Assembly (NCBI GenBank): GCA_900088475.1
Contig: FLMG01001546.1
Span: forward strand, 79,370-143,369
DNA from: Hyphochytrium catenoides
Lineage: Eukaryota; Sar; Hyphochytriomycetes; Hyphochytriales; Hyphochytriaceae
Length of the DNA stretch: 64,000 nucleotides
Reading direction: 5' to 3'
Part shown: positions 26,089 to 37,000 of the stretch, piece after piece
Numbering within the stretch: the stretch's first letter is position 1
How the letters are laid out: every line of letters begins with the position of its first letter
Position numbers and translations under genes: made by a program
Notes under the pieces: model-generated
Told to the model about the DNA's origin: nothing
The model's input: only the letters and a program-made list of their open reading frames with translations
Databases searched by the model: none

Positions 26089-28036
26089 ATGCAGCAGTGG
26101 AAAAGTAAGAACTGCAAAACCAGGGATCTTGCAACCCTTCACCCATGGGTTCTTCGCCTCGTGCGAGAAGCGCAACGTCAGGCCGCCTTCCGGGGATTCT
26201 ATGTCTCTATTCAGCAAGCCCGGTCTGGCTGTCATTATTCCGAGAATTTTGGAAGCCCCAGCGATAGATTTAACGCTTGTTTGCCGTATGGAGGACTTTA
26301 CTTAGTCTTCCAAATATCCTTTAACCTTGCCGAGGCCTATCAGCGACTTAACCCTCCTGGTAAGGTAACTTTAGAGCTCACCTCGATGGCTTCCAAAGGT
26401 TCTAAGCTAACGGGCTGCTCTCTAACTAGATGTTATCCCTTTGGGAATAAAACAAAGGATTGATCTTGACTTTCCAGCTGGTGGGTACGACTGGGGCAAT
26501 TTGAACGAATATGAGGTCTTTTCCCTGGAGGACATGCATTTGATGCAACCGCGTTACTGGAGGCAGCACGGGGACAAGGCGCTATTCATGCTCTTAGAAG
26601 GCCTACGTGACAGGTTCACTATAGCTACCTTAGAGGTAAGAGGCCTCATTGACTCCAATTCTTGGAAAGTATTATAACCAGTGAAGCCAGAGACTAAAGC
26701 AGCGTTTGCGCAAAGAGCTCGATAATGTTAGTCTGGAATATTTGCAGACAGTGCCAGACTTGGAACTTTTCTTGGAAGGCAAGGGACCTGATGGCGAGGT
26801 GTGTCTGGATTTGACACCTAACCCTGATATTGGCTAACCTCAGGCGCACAGGTTAAAATTACCTTCTCCTTATGGAATATTGAGGACAATGTAATTGAGG
26901 AAGATCTGCTCAAACGTGGGACTCCTGCAATTCCTTACTTGTTGTCATCACCTCACCACACCTCCTTCTTATTAGGATTCGAGACGGACCCTCAGTTTAG
27001 TCGGGAAGTAGTCCTCCGCTTGACTAATTCTACGAAAGGGTTGGGGCCCGCTCTCCGCGGATCCATTACTGCCCCAGTATCCCTTCATGGAGAGAGAATC
27101 TATTTAGCCTTTAGCGTAGCTGAGTGCAGTGACCGTGATGCTAAGGGTACTCTGCAGGCGGTAATCCCTGACGCCTTACCGCTAACTAAAGCTGCCACTA
27201 AGTACGCATGGTGCATGTTCTTTCTTGTGACTCAGTAATCACCCTCTGATCTTTCGTCCTAGGTATCCTCCGAAGGCGAAGAATATATGTCTCAAGGAGT
27301 TTATCATGCTCGTAAGGCGGGTACGCGAAGCGTTGTGCCACAGTGAGACTCTTCTAGCCCCTTCCGAAAGATCCCAATTCCCTCTTTAACAGGCTGTTCT
27401 CAACAATTGGCTTCGTCGGCGACTCTTCTTCACAGCTCTCTGCAATGAGCTTGCAGGTAACGCCATACCCCTGAAAGAGTAGGGTCGATTTGCTTGCTGA
27501 CATAGACGTACTACCTTGGTCCCAGTGCTAGAGTGCGACACCGTGGACTATGGCGAGGTAAGCACCGCTCCAAGCTAGGCATGACTCCAAAATACTGATC
27601 CACCGCTAGGCCTTCGCCCTCTTGACCTTCCATAATCCTCAGGCTTTATCTCGCCGTAGCTGGATAGTACGAATCGCGGTCTCTGGCATTCTGACTCGCG
27701 AGGGGAGCATTACGGCTGAAGTTAAGGTATAGCAAGCGGGACCTCCCTGCAGCTGCCGCAGCCACGACCCGTAAGCCATTTTTTTCTTGCACAGGAGGTT
27801 GGTAGTGAAATGGAGAGCTTTAGCATGCTAGTGAAAAGTTTCGACCTGGATGTATGGGCCCCTGCTGACCACATGGCGGCGGCAGTCCACCACCAGGTGA
27901 TGCAATGGCGATGAGGGTATCTAGAGCCTTTTGGCCTTACATCTTCTCCCCCCCTCCCTCTCCCCAGACTTTGGATGCCTTAAGAGCACACATTGAGGTC
28001 TACTTCCGAGGCCTAGACCTAGAGGTGTCGCGGTGA
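26089..28036 (+). CDS. uncharacterised ten-exon protein, about 452 aa
   Basis: I reconstruct exons 26089-26359, 26430-26635, 26700-26798, 26852-27201, 27263-27311, 27393-27456, 27526-27557, 27610-27726, 27795-27896 and 27968-28036. All introns are GT-AG and the frame stays open to TGA. Introns are about 53-81 nt, and several carry CTAAC upstream of the acceptor. The product starts MQQWKSKNCK and ends FRGLDLEVSR. It has mixed alpha/beta character, with motifs such as RIDLDFPAGGYDW and KITFSLWNIEDN, and no signal peptide or membrane span. The start is uncertain: the frame is open back to 26041 and an upstream exon is possible. I do not recognise the family; an RWD-like fold in the first half is a weak guess. 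It is tail-to-tail with the next gene, 111 bp away. Confidence 0.6.
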
Positions 28037-28147
28037 TTGAAGGCTTCCATTCGCATCTTCTGCCCATAAGAGGAGAGAGTGTCAACATCTGGCTTCATAC
28101 ATCTGGCTTCATATGGGCGTTAGGCATTCTATTGACTCTACCAGCAT

Positions 28148-29695
28148 CTAGGTAAAGAATACAGCCCATTTCAGGGCGGTTGGAGCAGAGGTCGAGGCAC
28201 AGAGTCTGAGCACATGGTCGCCACCTTTCTTCGTGCCGTCAGACACCGTATACCATTCCTTCCAGTTCTGCCAGTACCTAGCGCCAGGATGCTTTGCATC
28301 CAAGGTCCAGGAGGCCTTGACAGGCATTGCATTGAGTGAGACATCAATTTCTGCTGTTGCTGTCAAGACGTAGACCCGGAGGTCAAAGTCAAGCTCAAAG
28401 ACCAGAGAGTTGTTCAAAGAGCATGAAGGAAGCGCAAGTGAAAGTTGTCGGTCATTCCGGAGTGGACTCGCCTTGCCCTGCTGCACTATCAGTGCGTCGT
28501 CGAAAGAAGCCTTTTGTTGCCTGGGACAGGACTGCCCCATGGGTTGAATGCATACCTTTGTTTTCAGCCGTGGCTCTCCGTGGAGGGGAGGCGCTACAAG
28601 GAAGGATGCCGCTGTTAGGGTGTTTGCATCCAGCAAAGGTTGCTGCTGGTTCCAAGGAAAGATGATCGAGGATGGAGATGCCCAGTCAAAGGAATAAATG
28701 TTAGACTCTGCCGCCTCAGAGCCCGTTAGCGCTTTTGCCATCAGTTTCAGGAGTTTGTAACAAATGAGATCAGCAATGATAAGATGGCTCTGCTCATTGG
28801 GGTGATGCATATCAGCAAGTACCATATTCTTGTCGGCCGCCAAAGTTTCGTTCGCAGCGATGTATTGTCCAAGTGAAACCGAGACATATGAGATGTGCTC
28901 ACGGTATACCAGATTTGCTTTTTCTTGTATTACTTCCACTGAACTTGGTGTTGGCCAGCGGTCATAGTATGGAGGATAATCGTAGAGGTTTACGAAGAGT
29001 AGGGCTGGTTGACTGGGTAGCTGCTGGGTCTTCCGGATCCACAGTTCACGGTTGGCCATTAGTTCGGATGCCCGGTCGACCTCAATGCTTCCAAGTGCAT
29101 CTGGCGCCCGCTCCATATCGTCGTTGAGAGTGAACTCAGAGGCGAGGATGTCGGGGTCAATCCCAACGAGGGAGTCCAATAGGAGAGCCGACCACAAGGT
29201 GTTGGTAGTGCCGTGAGCGCTGTTCTTCAAGATGACCCTTGAGTGCACATGGTTTTCGAGAATTGAATTAAGGAAGTGCACAACGCGGTGTGGGTAGGCA
29301 GCTATAACACCCCTCTTGAGTCCTCCGCCAGCAGTCGAGGAGCCACCGGTGACAGCAAATGTGATATTTTCTTGACGCAGAAGCAGCTTCCTGAAGGCTG
29401 CTGTAAACCTTCTATGGTCAGGGCTTGTGCCACCCATCTCAAGCAACTCCAACCCATGATGATGGCGCAATGTCTGTAGTGCACCTTCAATATCCAACAG
29501 GAGCTTACGATTAAGAGACGCAAGGCTTGAGCTCTGCAGTTGTGGGGTATCTTTAACTCCATCCGCTGCCCTTAAGAGGCCATTAGGAACCAACCGGAAT
29601 GTCTGTCCTTGCTGATAGGTGACAAAGAGAACACACACCAGCAACCCTGCCAAGGCAAGGGCTATTCGAAAGTGATCAGGTGTACATCGAGCCAT
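28148..29695 (-). CDS. membrane-anchored SGNH/GDSL hydrolase-like protein, 515 aa
   Basis: Single exon. The N terminus has a short basic head and one hydrophobic helix at residues 10-27, so it looks like a type II protein of the Golgi or plasma membrane, or has an uncleaved signal. SGNH blocks are visible: GGSSTAGG at residues 117-124 (likely nucleophile Ser119), the NSAHG segment with Gly162, EFTLND with Asn191, and DMHHPNEQSH giving Asp295 and His298. These families act as esterases or deacetylases on lipids and glycans; the substrate here is unknown. A C-terminal region of about 170 residues looks like an added beta domain. It is intronless, unlike most genes here. Confidence 0.7.
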   Translation of the reverse strand: MARCTPDHFRIALALAGLLVCVLFVTYQQGQTFRLVPNGLLRAADGVKDTPQLQSSSLASLNRKLLLDIEGALQTLRHHHGLELLEMGGTSPDHRRFTAAFRKLLLRQENITFAVTGGSSTAGGGLKRGVIAAYPHRVVHFLNSILENHVHSRVILKNSAHGTTNTLWSALLLDSLVGIDPDILASEFTLNDDMERAPDALGSIEVDRASELMANRELWIRKTQQLPSQPALLFVNLYDYPPYYDRWPTPSSVEVIQEKANLVYREHISYVSVSLGQYIAANETLAADKNMVLADMHHPNEQSHLIIADLICYKLLKLMAKALTGSEAAESNIYSFDWASPSSIIFPWNQQQPLLDANTLTAASFLVAPPLHGEPRLKTKVCIQPMGQSCPRQQKASFDDALIVQQGKASPLRNDRQLSLALPSCSLNNSLVFELDFDLRVYVLTATAEIDVSLNAMPVKASWTLDAKHPGARYWQNWKEWYTVSDGTKKGGDHVLRLCASTSAPTALKWAVFFT

Positions 29696-30290
29696 TATGA
29701 GAGAGTTACACTTGATGACGTGAAGCGTTAGATATAGATAGGACTCTAGAAACGGCGATAATCGTTGCAGCTGCAGAAGTCCGCAGGATTTGTTAGGTCA
29801 ATGCATCTCAATACAAAAGGTTGCCCATTATAACGTATGGGGGAGCTTTAGATCTCTCTCTGATGGGTTCATTATTCTTATCGGGTGGCTCTTCCGACGC
29901 AACAGATTAGACACAGCAATGACCAGCCGATTGATCACGGGACTATGACTGCTGGCAATACTTAGTTCTACAGCGCGATCTATGAAGCTGCAGTTCTGGT
30001 GGTGGCAAGCTGATGTGCTGAGTATGCTTGACTACTTCTGCCCGCTCAGCTTGCTGTCTTCATTTACAAGGGCAATCGGGGGCAAATTCATCTTGAAGGG
30101 AATCAGAGGCAAACACCTTGAAGAGGTCATCATCTAAAGAGCCGTCTTGGCGCAAGGGAAGACATGCAAGTTTACGTGTGATGGAGTGATGCGGGAGCGA
30201 GTGACAAGAGAAATGAGCTGAATGAGAAATGCCAGTCCAGATATGTCCACCTATCTAAGTATAGATGGCTCAAGGCGAATGTTCACATCA
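29696..30290. other. intergenic region upstream of tRNA cluster
   Basis: No reading frame with a believable product and no RNA gene was recognised. It must contain the promoter of the minus-strand SGNH gene. Confidence 0.5.
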
Positions 30291-30362
30291 GCATTCGTGG
30301 TCTAATGGTTAGGATTCTTCCCTTCCAAGGAAGCGGTCCGGGTTCGATTCCCGGCGAATGCA
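30291..30362 (+). tRNA. tRNA-Gly (anticodon UCC), copy 1
   Basis: The 72-nt cloverleaf has a perfect 7-bp acceptor stem (GCATTCG / CGAATGC), a 5-bp anticodon stem CTTCC/GGAAG, the loop CTTCCAA giving anticodon TCC, and the T loop TTCGATT. The B box GGTTCGATTCC is canonical. CCA is not encoded. It decodes GGA (and possibly other GGN) glycine codons. Confidence 0.97.
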
Positions 30363-30364
30363 AA

Positions 30365-30369
30365 TTTTT
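30365..30369 (+). terminator. Pol III T-run after tRNA copy 1
   Basis: TTTTT starts three bases after the tRNA 3' end. Confidence 0.8.
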
Positions 30370-30450
30370 CCAATTTTGTGAGTGGTGGAATTCTGCAAGG
30401 TAAGAGAAAGAGATATATATCAGGAATTGGTCAGAGCTATCATGGAGTGA

Positions 30451-30522
30451 GCATTCGTGGTCTAATGGTTAGGATTCTTCCCTTCCAAGGAAGCGGTCCG
30501 GGTTCGATTCCCGGCGAATGCA
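30451..30522 (+). tRNA. tRNA-Gly (anticodon UCC), copy 2
   Basis: Identical to copy 1 over all 72 bases and 88 bp downstream of it. The flanking sequence is unrelated to that of copy 1, so only the gene body is conserved. Confidence 0.97.
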
Positions 30523-30526
30523 GATA

Positions 30527-30531
30527 TTTTT
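30527..30531 (+). terminator. Pol III T-run after tRNA copy 2
   Basis: TTTTT starts five bases after the tRNA 3' end. Confidence 0.75.
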
Positions 30532-30627
30532 GCAGGTCAATAGTTGGTACTCGTACGAGTAGCTCTCAAGATTCCGTGAGAGATTCAGGGGTTATATTTT
30601 GTTGAAAAGATGCTAATTACACGCAAA

Positions 30628-30699
30628 GCATTCGTGGTCTAATGGTTAGGATTCTTCCCTTCCAAGGAAGCGGTCCGGGTTCGATTCCCGGCGAATGCA
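30628..30699 (+). tRNA. tRNA-Gly (anticodon UCC), copy 3
   Basis: Third identical 72-nt copy, 105 bp after copy 2, again with unrelated flanks. Confidence 0.97.
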
Positions 30700-30704
30700 A
30701 TTAC

Positions 30705-30709
30705 TTTTT
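30705..30709 (+). terminator. Pol III T-run after tRNA copy 3
   Basis: TTTTT starts six bases after the tRNA 3' end. Confidence 0.75.
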
Positions 30710-30808
30710 GCTGCAAGAGGGGGTGGCAATCTAGGAAGTTTCCAGCTTTACGTACAGTGGAGTGGAGTATTGTACGAAGTAGTAGTTGTACTTTAGGGGT
30801 GCTTTTCC

Positions 30809-30819
30809 TTCCCGCCAAA
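30809..30819. promoter_or_regulatory. E2F-like site upstream of POLE
   Basis: The bases TTCCCGCCAAA read on the minus strand as TTTGGCGGGAA, a full E2F/DP consensus. The site lies about 240 bp before the POLE start codon. E2F control of S-phase polymerase genes is well known in animals and plants; its use here is inferred. Confidence 0.55.
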
Positions 30820-31059
30820 TTTCAGATCACTAGCGCGCCAACATATGTAGGACCTCGCCAACCTCTCCAACCAAAGCCTTTGGAGTACGCTACCAACAGT
30901 ACAGATCTCCATGTGCTGAAGACCGCTTCCTCCCAGGAAGTCTGTTGATGATATGTCCTTGACGGTCTCAGCCATTTTCTTTTCTTCCCAATCCATGCCC
31001 TTTGACGGCATGGGAGCTCAACCTTGACACTCCTCATTGGTTAGCTGACGAACCGAGAC

Positions 31060-34000
31060 ATGATGAAGAGGGGCCCATCTCGATACCAGCAACAGCAGAA
31101 GAAAGGGAACTGGTCCAGTTCTGGCCAGGGATCCCTCCTCAATAGTAGTGGGCGGCGGCAAACAGAGGCTCGACGTCGGAGCCAGCAGGAAGATGACATC
31201 ATTGACTCAAAATATGGCTTCGAAAGATTCCGTGAAGGTAAAACCATTGGTGCTCCTTGGAGGTTTATAGGTCGCTCATGTAGTACCTTTATAGGACCCC
31301 CTCGATTAGGATGGCTTCTCAACATGCTTCCTATGACGCTGGAAGATAGCGATGGTCGAGAGGTTAGCGCTATAGAACTATTTTTTTTGGAGCAGAGCGG
31401 TGATACGTTTAAGGCAGCGGTGGCCTACGCTCCGTACTTCTACGTCCAAGTGCCGGAGCAGTTCGCCAAAGATGCTGCCACTCTTTTTCTGCGCCGGTTC
31501 ATTACCTCCGTTGCCTCTGTTACCGTTTGTTTGAAGGAGGACCTGGACATGTCAAACCACCTCTCCGGGAAGAAAGGAGTTTTTCTAAAATTTTCCTTTT
31601 GGACCGTTGCTGATCTCATGGAAGTCAGATCTGCCATTTTTCCGTCTGTCAAGAAGAACAGGGAGAGGCTTGCCGCAAATGAAGCCTACCATGGAGTTAC
31701 TACGACGGAGTTGCCAGACGACATCCTCGATCTCATCCAGGATATCAGAGAGTATGACGTTCCTTATTATGTTCGAGTCTCAATCGATCTCGACATTCGA
31801 GTCGGGGCATGGTATGAGGTCACGGCAGTGGCAGGCAAAGTCAAGGTCGAAAGGCAGGTGGACATGGTAGAAAAGGCAGAACCACGTGTCCTTGCTTGGG
31901 ATATTGAATGTACCAAAGCCCCACTAAAGTTTCCCGATGCATCGGTAGACCAGATCTTCATGATTTCCTATATGTGCGACGGCCAGGGGTACCTCATTAT
32001 CAATCGTGAGATTGTATCTGAGGACATTGAGGACTTTGAGTACACTCCAAAGCCAGATTACCCCGGACCGTTCACTATCTTCAACGAAGCTGATGAATAT
32101 CACCTCTTGCGGCGATTCTACGAGCACATACTGGAAATCAAGCCACACATATTTGTCACCTATAACGGTGACTACTTTGACTGGCCCTTCGTGGAGACCC
32201 GTTCCAAAGTTCATGGTATAAACATGCAGAAGGAGCTTGGCGTACGGGCTGAGACATCCAACGGTTCCGTGGAATACCGCGGCAGGTCCTGTGTTCATCT
32301 AGATTGCTTTTATTGGGTCAAGCGAGACAGCTATTTACCGCAAGGATCACAAGGTCTGAAAGCGGTGACAAAGTACAAACTCGGTTATGATCCTGTGGAA
32401 GTTGACCCGGAAGACATGGTAAAACTGGCTGTAGAGAATCCTACTCATATGGCTTCATACTCAGTGTCAGACGCTGTGGCCACCTACTACCTCTACGAGA
32501 AGTATGTGAACTTATTCGTTTTCTCACTGTGCACCATTATTCCCATGGGATCTGAAGATGTCTTGCGAAAGGGCTCAGGCACCCTATGTGAGGCTCTCTT
32601 GATGGTAGAAGCCTTCAAGGGCAATATCATTTGCCCTAACAAGAAGCAGTCCGAGCAAGTCAAGTTTCATGATGGACACTTGTTGGATTCCGAAACATAC
32701 ATTGGGGGGCATGTCGAATGTCTTGAGACAGGGGTCTATCGATCAGATATTCCCGAGAAGTTCAAGCTAGTACCGGCTGCCTTTGACCAGTTAATTCGCA
32801 ACATCGATGGTGACCTATCTTTCGCCATTGAGGTGGAAGCAGGGATCGACAGATCCACTATTACAAATTATGACGAGGTGCGCGCGCAAATCATCGAGAA
32901 GTTGGAGCTTCTTCGAGATACCCCGAATCGTGAAGAGCACCCTGTGATCTACCATCTGGATGTGGGCGCAATGTACCCTAATATTATTCTGACAAACCGG
33001 CTTCAGCCGTGCTCTATTGTCAACGAGACGATCTGTGCCTCGTGCGACCACAATAAGCCAGATAACAGGTGAGGTCTACAGCATTGGTACTGCAATGTCT
33101 GTTCGCCGGGTCCCCTAGCTAATCACTCCTAATCCGCGTTACAGGTGTCAGAGACAAATGGAATGGGTTTGGCGTGGAGATTTTGCCCCAGCGACTTTCG
33201 CAGAGTACAAGTCTGTTAGGGCTCAACTTGAAGGAGAGAGCATTGACGGTGTTCCTTTTCTTCAGCTTCCGTCAGCTGACCAAGCGAAGGAAGTGAAGAA
33301 GCGGTTGAAGGTCTGTTTCATCAATCTAAGCCCTCGTCAATCGTGCTTACCTCGTCCTTTCTTGTCTTTAGACGTACTGCACCAAAGTCTACAAGAAGGT
33401 GAAGGTTACCGAGGAAAAGAAGAGAGTGGATACCATCTGTATGAGAGAGAATCCTTTCTACGTCAATACGGTTCGAGCCTTTCGTGATCGAAGATATGAC
33501 TACAAAATATTGACCAAAAAATGGGCGAAACAAAAGGCGGCAGCCGAGAAAGCTGGAGACCCCCTCAGCGTTGTAGACGCGCGAGACAAGATGCTAGTCT
33601 ATGACTCTCTGCAGCTTGCGCACAAATGCATTCTAAACTCCTTCTATGGCTACGTGATGCGGAAAGGTGCTCGATGGCACTCTATGGAAATGGCTGGTAT
33701 TGTTACAAACACCGGAGCAGAGCTGATCATGGGAGCCAGACAGGTAGTGATTGCAATCGACCTCGTTGCGTTCATCGCACTGGCCAGCTAATCTCCTGAC
33801 CAATGCAATTGTCTAGCTGGTAGAACAGATTGGCCGGCCGCTAGAGCTGGACACGGATGGTATATGGTGCATATTGCCTGCCAGCTTTCCTGAAAATTTC
33901 TCTTTCACAACTCTAGATGGCAGTAAGGTCAACATATCATATCCGTGTGTGATGCTGAATGCGGCAGTGCATGAGAACTATTCAAATCACCAGTACCAGG

Positions 34001-37000
34001 TACTCTGCCACCAGCGAAGCGCCAGTGTTTACGACAACTCTGTCTACCTATTAGGTGAGCTAAGCTTCCCGGTATGCCTTTCCCTAGGACCTAGTTGACG
34101 GCACGTACAAGACAAGAAGCGAGTGCTCCATCTTTTTCGAGGTGAGAACTTGGGCCATGCGATGTGCCACGCAAACATCTTATGAAAATAATTGAAAGGT
34201 GGACGGCCCATATCGCTGTATGGTTCTCCCAGCTTCAACCGAAGAGGGGCGGCTGTTGAAGAAGCGCTATGCTGTCTTCAATTTTGATGGATCTCTTGCA
34301 GAGCTGAAAGGTTTTGAGCTGAAACGAAGGGGGGAGCTGCAGCTGATAAAAATCTTCCAGTCCCATGTCTTTGAGCAGTTCCTCAAGGTAAGCACCTCCA
34401 AGGCTTGCCATTCCTTCCTCTTGGCACCGTTGTTCTCATTTCTGTTCATCATATTGGCCAGGGAGACACTCTGCAGGCATGTTATGCCGCCGTGGCTCAG
34501 TCCGCCAACCATTGGCTTGATATCCTGGAGACGAAAGGAAAGGATCTTAGTGATGAGGAGCTGCTTGATCTTATCTCTGAAAACAGGTTAGTTCGCTTTT
34601 TTTACATTCTTGTCGAAAACACGGGTCAGCGTTCTGAATCTCCCAAGGGTGGTGCAGGACGATGACTCGATCTTTGGACGATTACGGAGAACAGAAGTCT
34701 ACTTCAATCAAGACGGCGAAAAGGCTGGCAGAGTTCTTGGGCGATGACATGGTCAAGGATAAGGGTTTGAACTGCAAGCTCGTTATTGCCAACAGGCCGG
34801 CTGGTGCCCCAGTGACGGAAAGGGCGATCCCAACCGCCATCTTTGCTGCGGAAGTTTCTGTCCGCAAACACTATCTCAGAAAGTGGTTAAATGACCCCGG
34901 TAGGTTGGTAGTTTGCAAATTAGAGAGTGAAAGGCCTTAGATCTTCTGACATAGTAACTTCTGCCCAATCCATTTCTCTGTGCATCTTAATACTACGTCG
35001 TTGAAGTTTAGCGAGACCTTTCATATTCCTTGACTTATTTAGCTTGTCCTCGTCCTCCGCTATTACTCTTTGCTGCTGCCAGGAATGAGTGACTTCGATA
35101 TCCGGGCAATTCTCGACTGGGAATACTATCGAAACCGCTTAAATAGCTGCATCCAAAAAATCATTACCATCCCGGCTGCTCTTCAGATGGTCGACAACCC
35201 TGTGCCGAGAGTGCAACATCCTGACTGGCTCGCAAGAACCGTCAAGGCAAAATCTTCTTCCTTCAAACAAAAGACCATGCACCAAATGTTTGCTCCCATG
35301 ACGGCAGATGAGCGTCAGAAGACCCTTAACGGGATAGCAGGTTCTCTTACTGGATATAACCTCTGCGCAGCCAGTCTGGTCGAGAACAGATGCATCATGG
35401 ATTTATGTACTCTTCTTTTGTACCTGTTCTGATTTACCCTCTTCAGATGCCCTCTGCTTCCCCTTCAATCTCTCTCTTACCATTGCTTTCTCCTTCGTAT
35501 CCTGCCCACTTCTTACTAGACTCAGGTTATGCTATAATGCTCCTAGATCTTCTGCGTGAGTTGTATCACATGTGCACTAACGCTGTCTTCATACCATCAG
35601 ATATGGAGGACTTTGGCACTAGTCACGTAGGCCGGAAGAAAGTCCCCACTGTCCATCGACAAAGATTCATAGTAAGTGGGAAGGAGAACGATACTGGAGC
35701 TGCTAACTTGGAAAAAGAGATGCAGCAAAATGGTGACGGCACTCAAGAGTTGGCAGAGAGGCTCCAGTCCACTTTTATTGGTCCCAGGAGGGAGGAAGAC
35801 TATACCAAGTGGCTTCAGGTTAGAAAGCAGCAGTGGAAGGAGCAGAGAAACAGAAGGAAAAGGCGCAGACAAGAGCCTCTTAACCCAGATAATACAGGCC
35901 ATGATGCTGTCCAAAGCCCTAGCAAGGTAAGGTACTGTTGGCGATCAAGTCGCTCCATGTTACTCGGAGTGGTGTAACCTCCGACATAGCTTGGGCCTCT
36001 TAACGTGGCCTAGATCTGGACGGCTTCCGCAATGCTTGTGTGACAGAAACGAGTTCTTAGGAGTTTCGACACGGAAGTAATTTACCTCCAAGCATTTTAA
36101 CATCACGTGCATGCTAGGACATGATGGGCTTCTTGCAAAACGCCTCCCGTTCTCTAGTGCAGCGATACTGGCAGGTGCTTGAGATCCAACCGCTGGATAA
36201 TCCTGGGACTTTCCAGCTGTGGGTCTTGACCGAGCCTGGGAAGCTACAGAGTGTGACCGTGACGGTGCAGCGGACGTTCTACGTAAACAGCATAACGTCT
36301 CAGGATAGCTCCTTTGGCAAACCTCTCCGCAAGCTTTTACCCCGAGGACGACTGCCCATGCATTTGTATGAAATATCAATGAGTGAGACCGCTTTCCAGA
36401 AAAATAAGAAGTATTTGTCCGACATCGTAGCTGATCCCGAAATCGAAGGTGGGTGACCGCAAAGAAGATTGCAGATTTAGAACAGAGGTGGAAGCAACAC
36501 TGAGCAGCGACGGGGAGGGATGTGCACTTTTCTTTGGAAAAGGAGAACCTGATCAGGTTTTGCAGGGGGGCTTTGTACTTCATATTGCTTCCAACGTTAA
36601 CCCGCTTATGTTCGCTGAAGGTGTTTATGAGCTCCAGACCCCACTCCATTTCCGTGCCGTCGAGAATATTGGCTGTGTGGCAGCTGTCAATGCTGCGAGG
36701 AGAAGCAGACCCATCACCTCAAAGGACCCCCTTCGTATCACTGAACTAGAATACCTCACAGCTGATGAGGGACAATATCAGTATTTAAGCCAGGTACGAT
36801 TTCAATCTGCCGACAATTTCTATCTCCATGCCAGAGTCGGGGTTAAGCACTTACACTTGAGAGTGCAAGCCTTCTCCCTCTAAGATTTCTACTCTTTGCA
36901 GAATTCTGCTTCTATGCGGCAGATCTTTTTATACTTTGCATCCACGGACGATAGGGCCGTCTTTGGCCTCTTTTTCCTGGAAAAGACCAATGGAGAGATA

